64,000 bases of DNA from Sneathiella sedimenti (GTDB lineage: Bacteria > Pseudomonadota > Alphaproteobacteria > Sneathiellales > Sneathiellaceae). Location: positions 1 to 64,000 of the forward strand of contig NZ_JAFLNC010000003.1 of the NCBI RefSeq assembly GCF_017313765.1. Reading direction: 5' to 3'. Positions 10,463-19,781 of this stretch are shown here, piece after piece. The notes beneath the pieces were generated by a model. It had not been told where the DNA came from and ran no database searches. It saw only the letters and a list, made by a program, of their open reading frames with translations. The translations under genes were made by a program, and so were the position numbers. How positions within the stretch are numbered: the stretch's first letter is position 1; every line of letters begins with the position of its first letter.

Positions 10463-12202
10463 CTATTCCCCAGGATTTTTCGGAATACACCAGAGGACAG
10501 CACCAAAAAAATATCCTGATTGAACACATGTCGTTTCGTCAAATTCCTCCGTAATCCTGGTGTTGACACCCTCCCTTTCGAGGATTTCTGCATAGACTGT
10601 CGCCGCATCGGATTGTGATTTAGACTGGTAGTCAAAGAAAACGCGAACTTCCTTGATAAGCGTAAGCTCAACAACTGGCGCGGTCCTCATTTGTTCAATC
10701 GGGGCAAATCGTTGATATGTCTGTATATGTTGGCGGGCCGCGCCTAACGCCGCGGACAACATACAGCCCAGTAAGGCGACGATGGTAATCGCCATGGCAG
10801 CCTGCGTAAAAATTCTACTTTTACCGGTCAATTCAATCTGCAGAGTGGAAACTGCAAGAAATGCCGGGGTCAACCATAGAAACGGTACATATCTGGCCCA
10901 CCATGGTTCAGGGAAAAGGACAGTAATGACGAGGAGAATAATCCCGAAAAGCGCAATCCCGCCGCTCTCCCGTCGAGACATGGTAATTTCTTGACGGAAC
11001 ACGGCAATGCGGCTTACTGCGAAAGAAAGTAATGAAGTCAAAAGGGCCAGGCTAAACAGCGGCCCGAAGCCGCCTCGTCGGGTATCAAAATCGGGTGCCT
11101 TAAACTCCGCTAATGTGAAAGTACCAGGTATTTTTACATTTATGGGCGCTTCCACAGGAATGCCGTAACGATTGTGTTCTGTTCGTGCGAGGAGCCCGAC
11201 CAGAAACTTTTGCGGGCCAGGCATTGGATCCTGTACATTTAATGGCGTGTTTTTATTCATTATGTCCGCGGACGGGGGATATAATAAATCGTTGTGATCC
11301 AGAATATTGGTGACATATGGCTTGTAACCGATCACCAGAATGGCGAAGATCCCTGCCAATCCGTAGTAAATTCCTCTCTTGCCTGTCCAGTGAACAACCT
11401 CTCGTAACCAACCGGAAGACCCCCGCAGGACGAACAGCTCCATAAGAAAGCCGCCAAAAATGATAAGCGGTGTGAAATAGAGTGCGCTGGTTTTGATATT
11501 GATGAGGAGAATGAGGCAGGCAATGGCACCGATCCACGCAATGCGGCCCTTCCCTATGGCATCCGACATCAAGAAGAATATAAGCGAGGCACCAACCACA
11601 TATAACGGTGCATCCACATAATGCGTTTGTATCTGGGTCAAAAGGATGGGGTTGGCAACCACAACGGCCGCGAATAGAACAGACGTCCAAATCCTGAAAC
11701 GCGGCAAAGCGGGCGATATTTTCTCGTAGAAAAATGCGAAGGATTGTAATCCCAGCACCAACATCAGCGCAATCAGCAGGGACTGGCCGGCCATCGGTAA
11801 GCCCGTTATGGACACAAGATACGATTGCAATGCCCAATAACCCGAGGGGTAGGAATCCACCCATATGTTATTGTTTGGCGTGAGAAAGGGATGCCAGCCG
11901 TTCGCCAGATCCCAGATTGCGGTTAAGTGGTAGACATAGCCGTCATGGCCTGCCGGATAGAATGGTTGTGTTCCATAAGACCAGGCAGCTAGGATTACAA
12001 AAAATACTGCAATCGAAAAAAAAGCGGTAATAAACGATTTTCGTCCCGCGAGACCCGCCATGAGGATAAGGGTGATGGCAAGAGCAACGCCAACCTGGAA
12101 GAGAGGGGACAAAGCGCCGTAAAAATCAGCCCTACCAATTGTGAGAAGAACAACAAGAAAGGTAAAAATAGAGGCAGATGCCGAATTGACGTTTTTCATC
12201 AT
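10463..12202 (-). CDS. GT-C-type membrane glycosyltransferase-like protein, family A copy 4
   Basis: A 579-residue polytopic paralogue with GHDGYVYHL, NNIWVDSYPSGYW, THYVDAPLY, NIKTSALYF, GYKPYVTN, FDTRRGGFGP and FPEPWWARYVPF. The last block has Pro where the other copies have Ser. Terminal Cys559 and Cys572 are kept. The two ATG codons at 12202 and 12199 are equally possible starts. It closes the array on the right; the next gene is an unrelated exporter about 160 bp away. The function is presumed to be periplasmic transfer of a sugar from a lipid-phosphate donor. Confidence 0.78.
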   Translation of the reverse strand: MMKNVNSASASIFTFLVVLLTIGRADFYGALSPLFQVGVALAITLILMAGLAGRKSFITAFFSIAVFFVILAAWSYGTQPFYPAGHDGYVYHLTAIWDLANGWHPFLTPNNNIWVDSYPSGYWALQSYLVSITGLPMAGQSLLIALMLVLGLQSFAFFYEKISPALPRFRIWTSVLFAAVVVANPILLTQIQTHYVDAPLYVVGASLIFFLMSDAIGKGRIAWIGAIACLILLINIKTSALYFTPLIIFGGFLMELFVLRGSSGWLREVVHWTGKRGIYYGLAGIFAILVIGYKPYVTNILDHNDLLYPPSADIMNKNTPLNVQDPMPGPQKFLVGLLARTEHNRYGIPVEAPINVKIPGTFTLAEFKAPDFDTRRGGFGPLFSLALLTSLLSFAVSRIAVFRQEITMSRRESGGIALFGIILLVITVLFPEPWWARYVPFLWLTPAFLAVSTLQIELTGKSRIFTQAAMAITIVALLGCMLSAALGAARQHIQTYQRFAPIEQMRTAPVVELTLIKEVRVFFDYQSKSQSDAATVYAEILEREGVNTRITEEFDETTCVQSGYFFGAVLWCIPKNPGE

Positions 12203-12364
12203 TTACGACGTTCTCGCTTAATTCCGTGCTTTAATAAGTTTTGGCAGTAGCTGCATTGCCTAAAAAGGCCCGGTTTCTAGCTGCCACACTCAATCCGGTC
12301 TATGCTGCGTAGCACAAATCCTCCAAGGAAACCAATTTTCGCATTATTTAGTTAACAAAAGCAT

Positions 12365-13288
12365 TCAATCATCTGTGGCATTTAGCGAGTTTGCTGAAGT
12401 AGCGTCTGCATCTTCCTTGCGCCACAGCGAAATAACAAGACCGGTGATTACCAGCGCCGCTCCGATCAAATCCTGAACTGATAGGGGTTGTGCGATAAAC
12501 AGGGCGCCGAGGATCGAAGCTGTGATCGGGCTAAGGCCTAAGAATACCGTTACATTGGAAGGCGGAATATAGGCGAGGGCGAAAAGCCAGCAGAAATAGC
12601 CCACTGCGCTGGAGAAACCGATAAAAGACAAGATGATCCATGTCATCGTCGAAAAGCCAGGAACGGCATCGATCATGCCTTCCATAACGGCGAGCCCAAA
12701 TAGGAAAACAACCGCACATCCCATTGCCATGGTGCTGATTTGTAATGTCGGGTAGCGGGGCATGTAAGCACCATAGAGGACGGAGCAGAGCGCCCCTAAA
12801 AAGGCGCTCAAGAGCGCCGCTCCGATACCAACCCATCCCATTGACCCGATATCTTGTACGAACGCTGTTGCGCCTACGGCAAATCCAACACCAACAATTG
12901 TCAGCACAATTCCGGTAAGTTTGCGGTAAGTAAATTGCTCGCGTCCGAGCATAATTGCCAAGGCCATCGTGAGAAGGGGCAGACTTGCGAAGATGAGGAC
13001 AGCGAGACCCACGGCAATATAAATAACGGAAAAATTCAGTAGTATGATGAGGATTGCGAACTGGAAAATTCCGAAGAGCAGGATCAACACGAAATCCCGC
13101 GGCGACACCGGGGTCCATCGAATGCGAACTGCAAACGGAAGTAAAAGCAGGACACCGATCAGGTAACGACAAAAGGCAATTGTAACCGGACCGATCTCAC
13201 TGACAATTGATCCGGTCGCTACCGTAGCGGCCCCCACAACAAGACCACTCATGGCGGCGGCCGTCAAAGCCAGGTTGGTGCGGTTCAT
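12365..13288 (-). CDS. EamA/DMT-family transporter
   Basis: A 307-residue protein with about ten hydrophobic helices in two homologous halves, the standard layout of the drug/metabolite transporter superfamily with two EamA repeats. The second half contains the recognisable GLSPITASILGALF helix and ends in a short charged cytoplasmic tail. It overlaps the 3' end of the MarR-GNAT gene by 4 bp (ATGA), so the two are translationally coupled and probably share the operator at 14219-14246. Export of an amino acid or drug-like compound is likely. The substrate is not determinable. Confidence 0.9.
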   Translation of the reverse strand: MNRTNLALTAAAMSGLVVGAATVATGSIVSEIGPVTIAFCRYLIGVLLLLPFAVRIRWTPVSPRDFVLILLFGIFQFAILIILLNFSVIYIAVGLAVLIFASLPLLTMALAIMLGREQFTYRKLTGIVLTIVGVGFAVGATAFVQDIGSMGWVGIGAALLSAFLGALCSVLYGAYMPRYPTLQISTMAMGCAVVFLFGLAVMEGMIDAVPGFSTMTWIILSFIGFSSAVGYFCWLFALAYIPPSNVTVFLGLSPITASILGALFIAQPLSVQDLIGAALVITGLVISLWRKEDADATSANSLNATDD

Positions 13289-14208
13289 AAGATTAAGTCC
13301 CAGGTCTGCCCAACGAGATCCTGCCCAAAGCTATGGTGTGGCTCCTCGTCAATCAGCTTAAACCCGGCCTCTTCATATAGATGGATTGCCGCATAGAGGG
13401 TGCTGTTGGTCCAGAGGGTCACCTTTACATAATTTTTGCGGCGGGCGAAGCGAATGCATTCGTCAACCAGCTTGCGGCCAACACCGAGACCTCGTGCCGT
13501 CGGCTCGACATAAAGCAGGCGCAACTGGGCGGTTGACAAGTCTTTCTTAACCAGAGAAACGGAGCCGAGAATGACGTCGTTTCGCTCGGCGATCCAGCAA
13601 TGCTCGAATTCTGGGTCGTAGTTTGTCAGAAAATCCTCTCCGACTTTCGCAACCAGTGCTTCAAAACTGCTGTCGAATCCGTACTCTTGCGCATAAAGAG
13701 CGCCATGACGATGAATTACCCAGCCGATATCGCCGGGACGATGACTACGGATAATAACCGGGTCTGTTATTTCCTCGGCAGGGGCAAGTGTAGATGAAAT
13801 GAGGTTCATCGCTTCAATCAGCCGGATTTGCTCGGCATCGGAGAGCAGAGTGAGTATGGCCGCGACCTCATCTTGAGACGCCTTTATGAAGGGAGTGAAA
13901 TCGCGTCGCCCTTCTTCCGTGAAAATGAGGACTCGCTGTCGTCCGTCTCTCGCGCTTTTCGCTGTTTTCAGTAATCCTTCAGACTTGAATTTTTTGAGGA
14001 TACGGCTGAGATAGGCAGGATCTAGTGAGAGACTTTTTACGAGATCGCCGGCGGTCAGGTTATCACCGGAATAGAGTTCGTAGAGCACGCGCATTTCCGT
14101 GAGGGAAAAGCGGCTATTCAACAGCCCCTCGTTAAGGGCGCCAACATGCTTTGTATAGAATCTGTTGAATTTTCTAACAGCATTGATGCGCTTTTCAGAG
14201 ACGGCCAT
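13285..14208 (-). CDS. MarR-type regulator fused to GNAT acetyltransferase
   Basis: A 307-residue two-domain protein. Residues about 1-145 form a MarR winged helix (LTAGDLVKSLSLDPAYLSRILKKF is the recognition region). Residues about 150-307 form a GNAT domain with the acetyl-CoA loop LYVEPTARGLGVGRKLVDE. Such fusions are a known bacterial family. They probably sense or modify a small molecule and control a linked transporter. The gene overlaps the downstream EamA exporter by 4 bp. The start is fixed by GGGAGG just before the ATG. A perfect palindrome (14219-14246) abuts this SD, pointing to autorepression. Confidence 0.9.
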   Translation of the reverse strand: MAVSEKRINAVRKFNRFYTKHVGALNEGLLNSRFSLTEMRVLYELYSGDNLTAGDLVKSLSLDPAYLSRILKKFKSEGLLKTAKSARDGRQRVLIFTEEGRRDFTPFIKASQDEVAAILTLLSDAEQIRLIEAMNLISSTLAPAEEITDPVIIRSHRPGDIGWVIHRHGALYAQEYGFDSSFEALVAKVGEDFLTNYDPEFEHCWIAERNDVILGSVSLVKKDLSTAQLRLLYVEPTARGLGVGRKLVDECIRFARRKNYVKVTLWTNSTLYAAIHLYEEAGFKLIDEEPHHSFGQDLVGQTWDLIL

Positions 14209-14218
14209 TATTCCTCCC

Positions 14219-14246
14219 TATTTCGTTGTAATATGACAACGAAATA
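14219..14246. promoter_or_regulatory. palindromic operator of the MarR-GNAT gene
   Basis: Two perfect 11-bp arms, TATTTCGTTGT and ACAACGAAATA, are separated by AATATG. The site lies 11-38 bp upstream of the MarR-GNAT start and touches its SD. MarR dimers usually bind such palindromes and repress their own operon, which here includes the exporter. Direct regulation is inferred. Confidence 0.75.
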
Positions 14247-14277
14247 ATGGATTTTGTCAAATAAATTGGAGGGCGCG

Positions 14278-15174
14278 CTAGTCTGCTAATATGAACGGCG
14301 TTAAACTTTCGCGAAATTCTGCAATAAATTCCTGCATCAAAAGAGATCGCGGATGAAATTTTGGATAGAGAATATCAAGGCGGAAGGGGAGTTGGGGCTC
14401 GAAGGTTCTTGTCACCAAACCGCGACCGACATATTCCGTTGCGTCAATCGAACTAACCACTGCGATGCCGACTTCCTGCTCGGCGAGCAAGCAAGCCGTC
14501 GCAAACTGACGCACCTCGACGCGATGGTTAAGGACGGCGCCGGACGCATCAAATGCGGCTTTGACGGCGTGATAGAAGCGGTTCTGGCGATCCTGAATGA
14601 TCATCGGCAATCCATCAAGATCATTCGGCGTGATGACCTGCTGGCTGGCGAGAGGATGGCGACTTGAGAGGGCGCAGACCGTCCGGATATTGACAGACTC
14701 ATGATTGACAGCGCTATGGCCCTCAAATTCATCGGCAATGCCGATGTCATACTGCTGAGCAGCGATCCATTCGCGGACCCTCGCGGAACTTCGGGTTTGA
14801 ATAGACATCGTAACATCTGGTCGATCCGCGAGGAATTCAGCCACGACACGCGGCAGGAGAGAGGTAGCGAACCCTGGAAGACAGGCTATGCGCAGATGGC
14901 CGGCCTTTTGGTTGCGGATATCCGCGGCAAGCTGCGTGACATGATCGAGATTGGTAATTGCCCGGTCGACTTCGCTATATAAAAACTCGGCTTCGGACGT
15001 AGGATGCAACCGCCCTTGACGTCGATCGAAAAGAGGTATTTTGAGGGATTTCTCAAGACTGGCAATAAGTCGGCTAACTGCCGGCTGCGAGATATTAAGC
15101 ATCTTGGCGGCGGAGGTCACCCCACCCGCTATCATGACGGCTCTGAACGCTTCCAATTGCCTTAACCGATTCAT
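14278..15174 (-). CDS. LysR-family transcriptional regulator
   Basis: A 298-residue LysR protein. The N-terminal winged helix (residues about 1-60) has MNRLRQLEAFRAVMIAGGVT and AAKMLNISQPAVSRLIASLE, and the effector-binding domain follows from about 90. It is transcribed divergently from ugpBAEC across a 246-bp gap that holds a LysR-type box (15203-15221). It could therefore regulate itself and possibly the transporter. That would be unusual, since ugp operons are classically PhoB-controlled. No diagnostic effector can be read from the sequence. The start ATG at 15174 gives the normal N-terminus of the family. Confidence 0.92.
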   Translation of the reverse strand: MNRLRQLEAFRAVMIAGGVTSAAKMLNISQPAVSRLIASLEKSLKIPLFDRRQGRLHPTSEAEFLYSEVDRAITNLDHVTQLAADIRNQKAGHLRIACLPGFATSLLPRVVAEFLADRPDVTMSIQTRSSARVREWIAAQQYDIGIADEFEGHSAVNHESVNIRTVCALSSRHPLASQQVITPNDLDGLPMIIQDRQNRFYHAVKAAFDASGAVLNHRVEVRQFATACLLAEQEVGIAVVSSIDATEYVGRGLVTRTFEPQLPFRLDILYPKFHPRSLLMQEFIAEFRESLTPFILAD

Positions 15175-15202
15175 GCCAATTTTCCCTGAAAATCACCCAA
15201 TC

Positions 15203-15221
15203 CCATAACACTGTATTATGG
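15203..15221. promoter_or_regulatory. LysR-type box candidate
   Basis: An interrupted palindrome CCATAA-N7-TTATGG, which contains ATAA-N7-TTAT of the T-N11-A type bound by LysR regulators. It lies 29 bp upstream of the LysR start, a normal place for autoregulation. Assigned from the motif only. Confidence 0.5.
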
Positions 15222-15283
15222 AGTTATTCGCATAGATTATCACTAACCACGTAAATTGTGGAATCTCGAATTAGTTTGTGCGG

Positions 15284-15326
15284 CTGTCATTAAACCGTAA
15301 TTGAAGGTCGGGCAAATACCTATACT
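15284..15326 (+). promoter_or_regulatory. Pho-box-like repeat and -10 upstream of ugpB
   Basis: Two 11-nt direct repeats, CTGTCATTAAA (15284-15294) and CCGTAATTGAA (15295-15305), match the PhoB half-site CTGTCAT-N4. The first is perfect and the second matches 5 of 7. A TATACT -10 candidate follows at 15321-15326, and ugpB begins at 15421. The spacing to the -10 is longer than in E. coli phoA. PhoB control of ugp operons is established in E. coli and rhizobia; here it is inferred from the motif and location. Confidence 0.6.
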
Positions 15327-15420
15327 CTGTTAGGAGGGGACGGGTTGCCTCCTGCTGAAAGAAATCAGATTCGGGCATCGCATACCGTGATGTTTTATAA
15401 ACAACCTATAGGGAAACATT

Positions 15421-16737
15421 ATGGCTATATTCAAAAAACTAGTTCTACCGGCGGCCCTGGCTGCCTTTATGAGCGGAACCGGTGTCGCTTCGGCGGTTAC
15501 CGAAATCCAGTGGTGGCACGCCATGGGCGGCACCAACGGCGAACGGGTTAACAAGATTGCGGAAGATTTCAACGCTACGCAATCGGACTTTAAAGTCGTC
15601 CCGACATTCAAGGGTAATTATACGGAAACGATGACGGCGGCAATCGCAGCATTCCGCGCGAAAAAACAGCCCCATATCGTTCAGGTTTTTGAAGTTGGTA
15701 CCGCGACCATGATGGCAGCCAAAGGCGCTATCTATCCAGTTGAACAAATGATGAAAGATACCGGCGAGCCTTTTGACAAGTCCGATTATCTGCCTGCTGT
15801 GATCAGCTACTATCAGACGTCCGAGGGTGAACTGCTCTCGATGCCGTTTAACAGCTCCACGCCTGTTATGTGGTATAACAAGGACGCGCTTGATAAGGCC
15901 GGCGTTTCCAAAGTTCCCGAAACCTGGCCGGAAGTGAAGGAAGCTTCGGAGAAGCTTGTCGCTGCCGGATATAAATGCGGGTTTTCATTTGGTTGGCAGT
16001 CCTGGGTTATGGTCGAGAATTTCAGCGCCTGGCACAATATCCCGATGGGTACGGAAGAAAACGGATTCAAGAGCACGAAAACCACTTTTGAATTTAATAA
16101 CGATATCGTCAAAACCCATATCAAGAACCTGCAGGACTGGGAAACCGGTAACCTGTTTGTCTACGGTGGACGCCGTGGGGACAGCCTGCCGATGTTCACG
16201 AACGGTGAATGTGGTATGTGGATGAATTCCTCCGCATATTATGGCTCCATAAAAAGTCAGGCCAAGTTCAACTTCGGCCAGACTATGCTGCCGTACTATC
16301 CGAATGTAATCGACAAGCCGCAGAACTCGATCATCGGTGGGGCCACACTTTGGGTGCTCCGCGGGAAAGCAGATGATGACTATAATGGTGTTGCAAAGTT
16401 TATGACCTATCTGTCCTCTCCCGAAGTGCAGGCTTGGTGGCATCAGGAAACAGGATATGTTCCGATCACGACTGCTGCCTATGAACTCTCTAAGAAGCAG
16501 GGATTTTATGAGGAAAATCCGGGTACGGACATAGCGATTAAGCAGCTTAGCCTGAATACACCGACACCAAACTCTCGGGGTATCCGGTTCGGTAACTTTG
16601 TCCAGATCCGCGACATCATCAATGAAGAAATGGAAGCAATCTGGAACAAGAGCAAGACACCGGAGCAGGGCATGGATGATGCCGTCAAGCGTGGCGATGC
16701 TCTCTTGCGTAAGTTTGAAGAAGCAAACGGATCATAA
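15421..16737 (+). CDS. ugpB: sn-glycerol-3-phosphate ABC transporter, substrate-binding protein UgpB
   Basis: A 438-residue periplasmic binding protein with a Sec signal peptide (hydrophobic stretch about 7-20, cleavage near ASA-VTE). It follows the E. coli UgpB pattern closely: WWHAMGG, FKGNYTETM, QVFEVGTATMMA, FNSSTPVMWYNKDAL, GWQSWVMVENFSAW, NSIIGGATLWVL, WHQETGYVPIT and RFGNFVQIR. It captures glycerol-3-phosphate or its diesters for import by UgpAE with the UgpC ATPase, giving both carbon and phosphorus. It is the first gene of the four-gene operon. The upstream region holds a Pho-box-like repeat. Confidence 0.95.
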   Translation: MAIFKKLVLPAALAAFMSGTGVASAVTEIQWWHAMGGTNGERVNKIAEDFNATQSDFKVVPTFKGNYTETMTAAIAAFRAKKQPHIVQVFEVGTATMMAAKGAIYPVEQMMKDTGEPFDKSDYLPAVISYYQTSEGELLSMPFNSSTPVMWYNKDALDKAGVSKVPETWPEVKEASEKLVAAGYKCGFSFGWQSWVMVENFSAWHNIPMGTEENGFKSTKTTFEFNNDIVKTHIKNLQDWETGNLFVYGGRRGDSLPMFTNGECGMWMNSSAYYGSIKSQAKFNFGQTMLPYYPNVIDKPQNSIIGGATLWVLRGKADDDYNGVAKFMTYLSSPEVQAWWHQETGYVPITTAAYELSKKQGFYEENPGTDIAIKQLSLNTPTPNSRGIRFGNFVQIRDIINEEMEAIWNKSKTPEQGMDDAVKRGDALLRKFEEANGS

Positions 16738-16809
16738 CGTTTGATTTTCCGATGTTAGCCGTCGCGGTGCAATAGTGCTGCGGCGGCGCATCCCGAGAGG
16801 TTGCAGGTT

Positions 16810-17691
16810 ATGTTGAAGAATGTTCACTTCGGGCCATCCGTGTTGCCCTTTCTTCTAGTATTTCCGCAGATCGTGGTCACACTTGTTTTCTTCATCTGGC
16901 CCGCCAGCCAGGCACTCTATCAGTCGTTACTGTTGGAAGACGCGTTCGGGCTGAAAACCGAGTTTGTCTGGTTCAAGAATTTCGAAGAACTCATTCACGA
17001 TCCGCTCTACTGGAGTTCTTTCGAGATCACGGTGGTCTTTTCGTTTCTCGTTGCCTTTCTCTCCATGTCCTTCGCGTTGGTACTCGCTATTTTTGCCGAT
17101 CGCGTGATCAAGGGTTCCGGTGCCTACAGGACGCTTCTGATCTGGCCCTATGCGGTTGCACCGGTAACTGCTGGTGCTCTTTGGGTCTTTATGTTTAACC
17201 CGACGCTTGGCATTATCAGCTATGCCTTGTCCGCCCTCGGGTATGAATGGAATCACCAATTGAACGGCGGGGAGGCGATGGCATTGGTCGTCATGGCGTC
17301 GGCATGGAAGCAAGTCGCCTATAATTTCCTTTTCTTCCTCGCGGGTCTGCAATCCATTCCGAAATCACTGATTGAGGCGGCGGCAATTGATGGTGCCGGT
17401 CCGCTGCGCCGAACATTTGATATTATCCTGCCCCTTTTGTCCCCGACGACGTTCTTCCTGCTTGTTATCAACATCGTTTACGCCTTTTTTGAAACATTCG
17501 GCGTTATCCATGTTGTGACGGCTGGCGGTCCGGCCGGGGCAACAAATATCCTGGTCTATAAGGTCTTTAACGATGGTTTCGTCGGCCTCGATCTTGGCGG
17601 TTCAGCGGCTCAATCGGTAATCCTGATGATTATTGTGATTGGCCTGACGGTTATCCAGTTTAAGTATGTTGAGAAGAGGGTGGCCTACTGA
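16810..17691 (+). CDS. ugpA: sn-glycerol-3-phosphate ABC transporter permease UgpA
   Basis: A 293-residue permease with six membrane helices. The cytoplasmic coupling motif [20 protein letters not shown] is the EAA loop of MalF-type permeases. The ATG at 16810 was preferred to the TTG at 16801 because GAGAGG at 16794-16799 is then properly spaced. It pairs with UgpE to form the channel. The stop codon overlaps the ugpE start by one base (TGATG), indicating coupled translation. Confidence 0.93.
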   Translation: MLKNVHFGPSVLPFLLVFPQIVVTLVFFIWPASQALYQSLLLEDAFGLKTEFVWFKNFEELIHDPLYWSSFEITVVFSFLVAFLSMSFALVLAIFADRVIKGSGAYRTLLIWPYAVAPVTAGALWVFMFNPTLGIISYALSALGYEWNHQLNGGEAMALVVMASAWKQVAYNFLFFLAGLQSIPKSLIEAAAIDGAGPLRRTFDIILPLLSPTTFFLLVINIVYAFFETFGVIHVVTAGGPAGATNILVYKVFNDGFVGLDLGGSAAQSVILMIIVIGLTVIQFKYVEKRVAY

Positions 17692-18539
17692 TGGTTGAGA
17701 ACAGACCGCTACTAACAATTTTCTCCCATATCATGCTGCTCTTCGGCGTGGCTGTTATTGCGCTGCCTATCTGGATTATGTTTGTCGCGGCCAGCCATCC
17801 AGAAATCAGGATGACGCAAGTTCCCCTGCCAATGCTGCCCGGAGGATATTTTTTCGAGAATCTCGATATTGCCCTGAACCGGGGAATGAGCGGGATGGAC
17901 GGGAATGGCGTCGCCTATATGATGCTGAACAGTCTGATCATGGCGATGATGATAGCGGTCGGCAAGATCGCGATTTCCCTGTTATCGGCCTTTGCCATTG
18001 TCTATTTCCGCTTTCCGTTCCGCATGTTTTTCTTCTGGATGATTTTTGTCACGCTGATGCTGCCCGTTGAGGTCCGGATTCTGCCTACATATGAGGTTGT
18101 CGCCAATCTGGGTATGCTAGACTCCTACTGGGGTCTGTCCATCCCGTTGATAGCCTCGGCGACCGCGACCTTCATGTTTCGTCAGGTGTTTTTGACCATT
18201 CCCGACGAGATGCTGGAGGCGGCGCGGATTGACGGAGCAGGACCCATGCGGTTTTTCTGGGACATACTGATCCCGATGTCGCGGACCAATATAGCAGCCC
18301 TCTTTGTGATCCTCTTTATCTATGGCTGGAACCAATATCTCTGGCCGCTCCTGATCACATCCGAGCCTGGCATGTATACGGTGGTAATGGGGATCAAGCA
18401 GATGCTGGAAGCGGCGGAACAGGTGCCGCAATGGAATGTTATCATGATGACCGCGTTGCTTGCGATGCTGCCGCCGATCTTTGTGGTTATTTTTATGCAA
18501 AGTCTCTTCGTCAAGGGGCTGACGGAAACCGAAAAATAA
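17691..18539 (+). CDS. ugpE: sn-glycerol-3-phosphate ABC transporter permease UgpE
   Basis: A 282-residue MalG-type permease with six helices. The EAA loop reads EAARIDGAGPMRFFWDILIP, followed by the conserved YGWNQYLWPLLIT segment typical of UgpE. It overlaps ugpA by one base and is followed after 17 bp by ugpC. It forms the second half of the inner-membrane channel. Confidence 0.93.
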   Translation: MVENRPLLTIFSHIMLLFGVAVIALPIWIMFVAASHPEIRMTQVPLPMLPGGYFFENLDIALNRGMSGMDGNGVAYMMLNSLIMAMMIAVGKIAISLLSAFAIVYFRFPFRMFFFWMIFVTLMLPVEVRILPTYEVVANLGMLDSYWGLSIPLIASATATFMFRQVFLTIPDEMLEAARIDGAGPMRFFWDILIPMSRTNIAALFVILFIYGWNQYLWPLLITSEPGMYTVVMGIKQMLEAAEQVPQWNVIMMTALLAMLPPIFVVIFMQSLFVKGLTETEK

Positions 18540-18556
18540 ACTGGGAAAATTAGACG

Positions 18557-19642
18557 ATGGCAAGGGTGGTTCTAGAGGGTATTCGCAAAACCTATCCGAA
18601 TGGATTTAAGGCAATCCACGGCGTAGATGTTGCAATTGAAGAGGGGGAGTTTCTCGTCCTGGTCGGTCCGTCGGGCTGCGGTAAGTCCACCCTGCTGCGG
18701 ATGATCGCGGGGCTGGAATCAATTACTGAGGGGCGATTAAGCATCGGTGATCGCGACGTCAATAATCTGGAACCGTCGGAGCGGAATATCGCGATGGTGT
18801 TCCAGAATTACGCGCTTTATCCGCATATGAGCGTCTATAAGAACATGGCCTATGGCCTCAAGATCATGGGGTTGCCAAAGGCGGAGATTGAAGAACGTGT
18901 CAAGAAAGCCGCAACCATCCTTGAACTGACAGACGAGCAGCTGATACGCAAGCCCCGGCAATTGAGTGGCGGTCAGCGACAGCGTGTTGCCATGGGGCGC
19001 GCCATTGTACGTGAACCGAGTGTATTTCTCTTCGATGAACCGCTTTCCAACCTGGATGCAAAACTTCGGGTGCAGATGCGTCTGGAAATAAAGACCCTTC
19101 AGGCAAATCTTGGCATTACCAGTATCTATGTGACGCATGACCAGGTTGAAGCCATGACGCTGGGCCATCGTTTGATGGTGCTGAATGCCGGCAATGTCGA
19201 GCAGTTGGGGACGCCGATCGAACTTTATCAACGTCCGGAGTCTCTGTTTGTTGCTGGCTTTATCGGTTCTCCTGCGATGAATTTTGCGGAAGCCCGGATT
19301 GATGCGGCGGGAAAGACGATCACTATTTCCGGTCAGGAGGCATTGCCGCTCGGAGACGGAGGAATGGCTGAACATGGCGGAAAAGATGTGATCCTTGGTG
19401 TCCGGCCAGAACATTTGGAACTGGTCGCTGGCGCGCCTGATGCTGTTCCAATGACAGTAACAATGGTTGAACAGCTTGGCGCGGACACGCTGGTTCACGG
19501 TCATTTCGGTGAAAGCAAGTCCGACCTGACGGTTAGACTGGAGGGAATCCGACATATCAAAGGCGGGGAAGTCTTGCCGATCCGCGTATCACCGGATCAC
19601 CTGCATGTGTTTGATCCGAAAACCGAGCGGCGGCTCTCTTAA
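18557..19642 (+). CDS. ugpC: sn-glycerol-3-phosphate ABC transporter ATPase UgpC
   Basis: A 361-residue ATPase of the MalK/UgpC class. Walker A is GPSGCGKST (about 36-44), the signature is [14 protein letters not shown] (about 135-148), Walker B is [12 protein letters not shown], and the switch His lies in [11 protein letters not shown]-terminal regulatory TOBE-type domain occupies about 240-361. It drives import through UgpAE. The operon appears to end here; the next gene is 139 bp away and of another class. No hairpin terminator was seen after the stop. Confidence 0.95.
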   Translation: MARVVLEGIRKTYPNGFKAIHGVDVAIEEGEFLVLVGPSGCGKSTLLRMIAGLESITEGRLSIGDRDVNNLEPSERNIAMVFQNYALYPHMSVYKNMAYGLKIMGLPKAEIEERVKKAATILELTDEQLIRKPRQLSGGQRQRVAMGRAIVREPSVFLFDEPLSNLDAKLRVQMRLEIKTLQANLGITSIYVTHDQVEAMTLGHRLMVLNAGNVEQLGTPIELYQRPESLFVAGFIGSPAMNFAEARIDAAGKTITISGQEALPLGDGGMAEHGGKDVILGVRPEHLELVAGAPDAVPMTVTMVEQLGADTLVHGHFGESKSDLTVRLEGIRHIKGGEVLPIRVSPDHLHVFDPKTERRLS

Positions 19643-19781
19643 ATTTACCCAACCAAACTTAATGTATCGTCGGGACAAACGGCGGCATGTTGGATATGCT
19701 GTTTGCGGATATAGGTGCGAAGCCTCTGTCGCAAGTCGTGGTTTTGCGCCTGTGTATGAGTCAAAATAAGGAAAAATAACA

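Noticed and set aside
11253-11864. 203-codon Cys-rich minus-strand ORF in the family A copy 4 region
   Set aside because: It is a second frame of a conserved membrane protein. The many Cys and His come from reading hydrophobic codons out of frame.
346-12202. Multicopy family A/B genes as a recombining phase-variation cassette
   Set aside because: No recombinase, no long identical DNA tracts and no truncated copies were seen. Paralogy by older duplication explains the pattern.
18737-19555. 272-codon minus-strand ORF opposite ugpC
   Set aside because: It lies fully inside ugpC, whose ABC motifs are complete. The translation has no recognisable domain and is rich in His, Arg and Gln, as expected for antisense reading.
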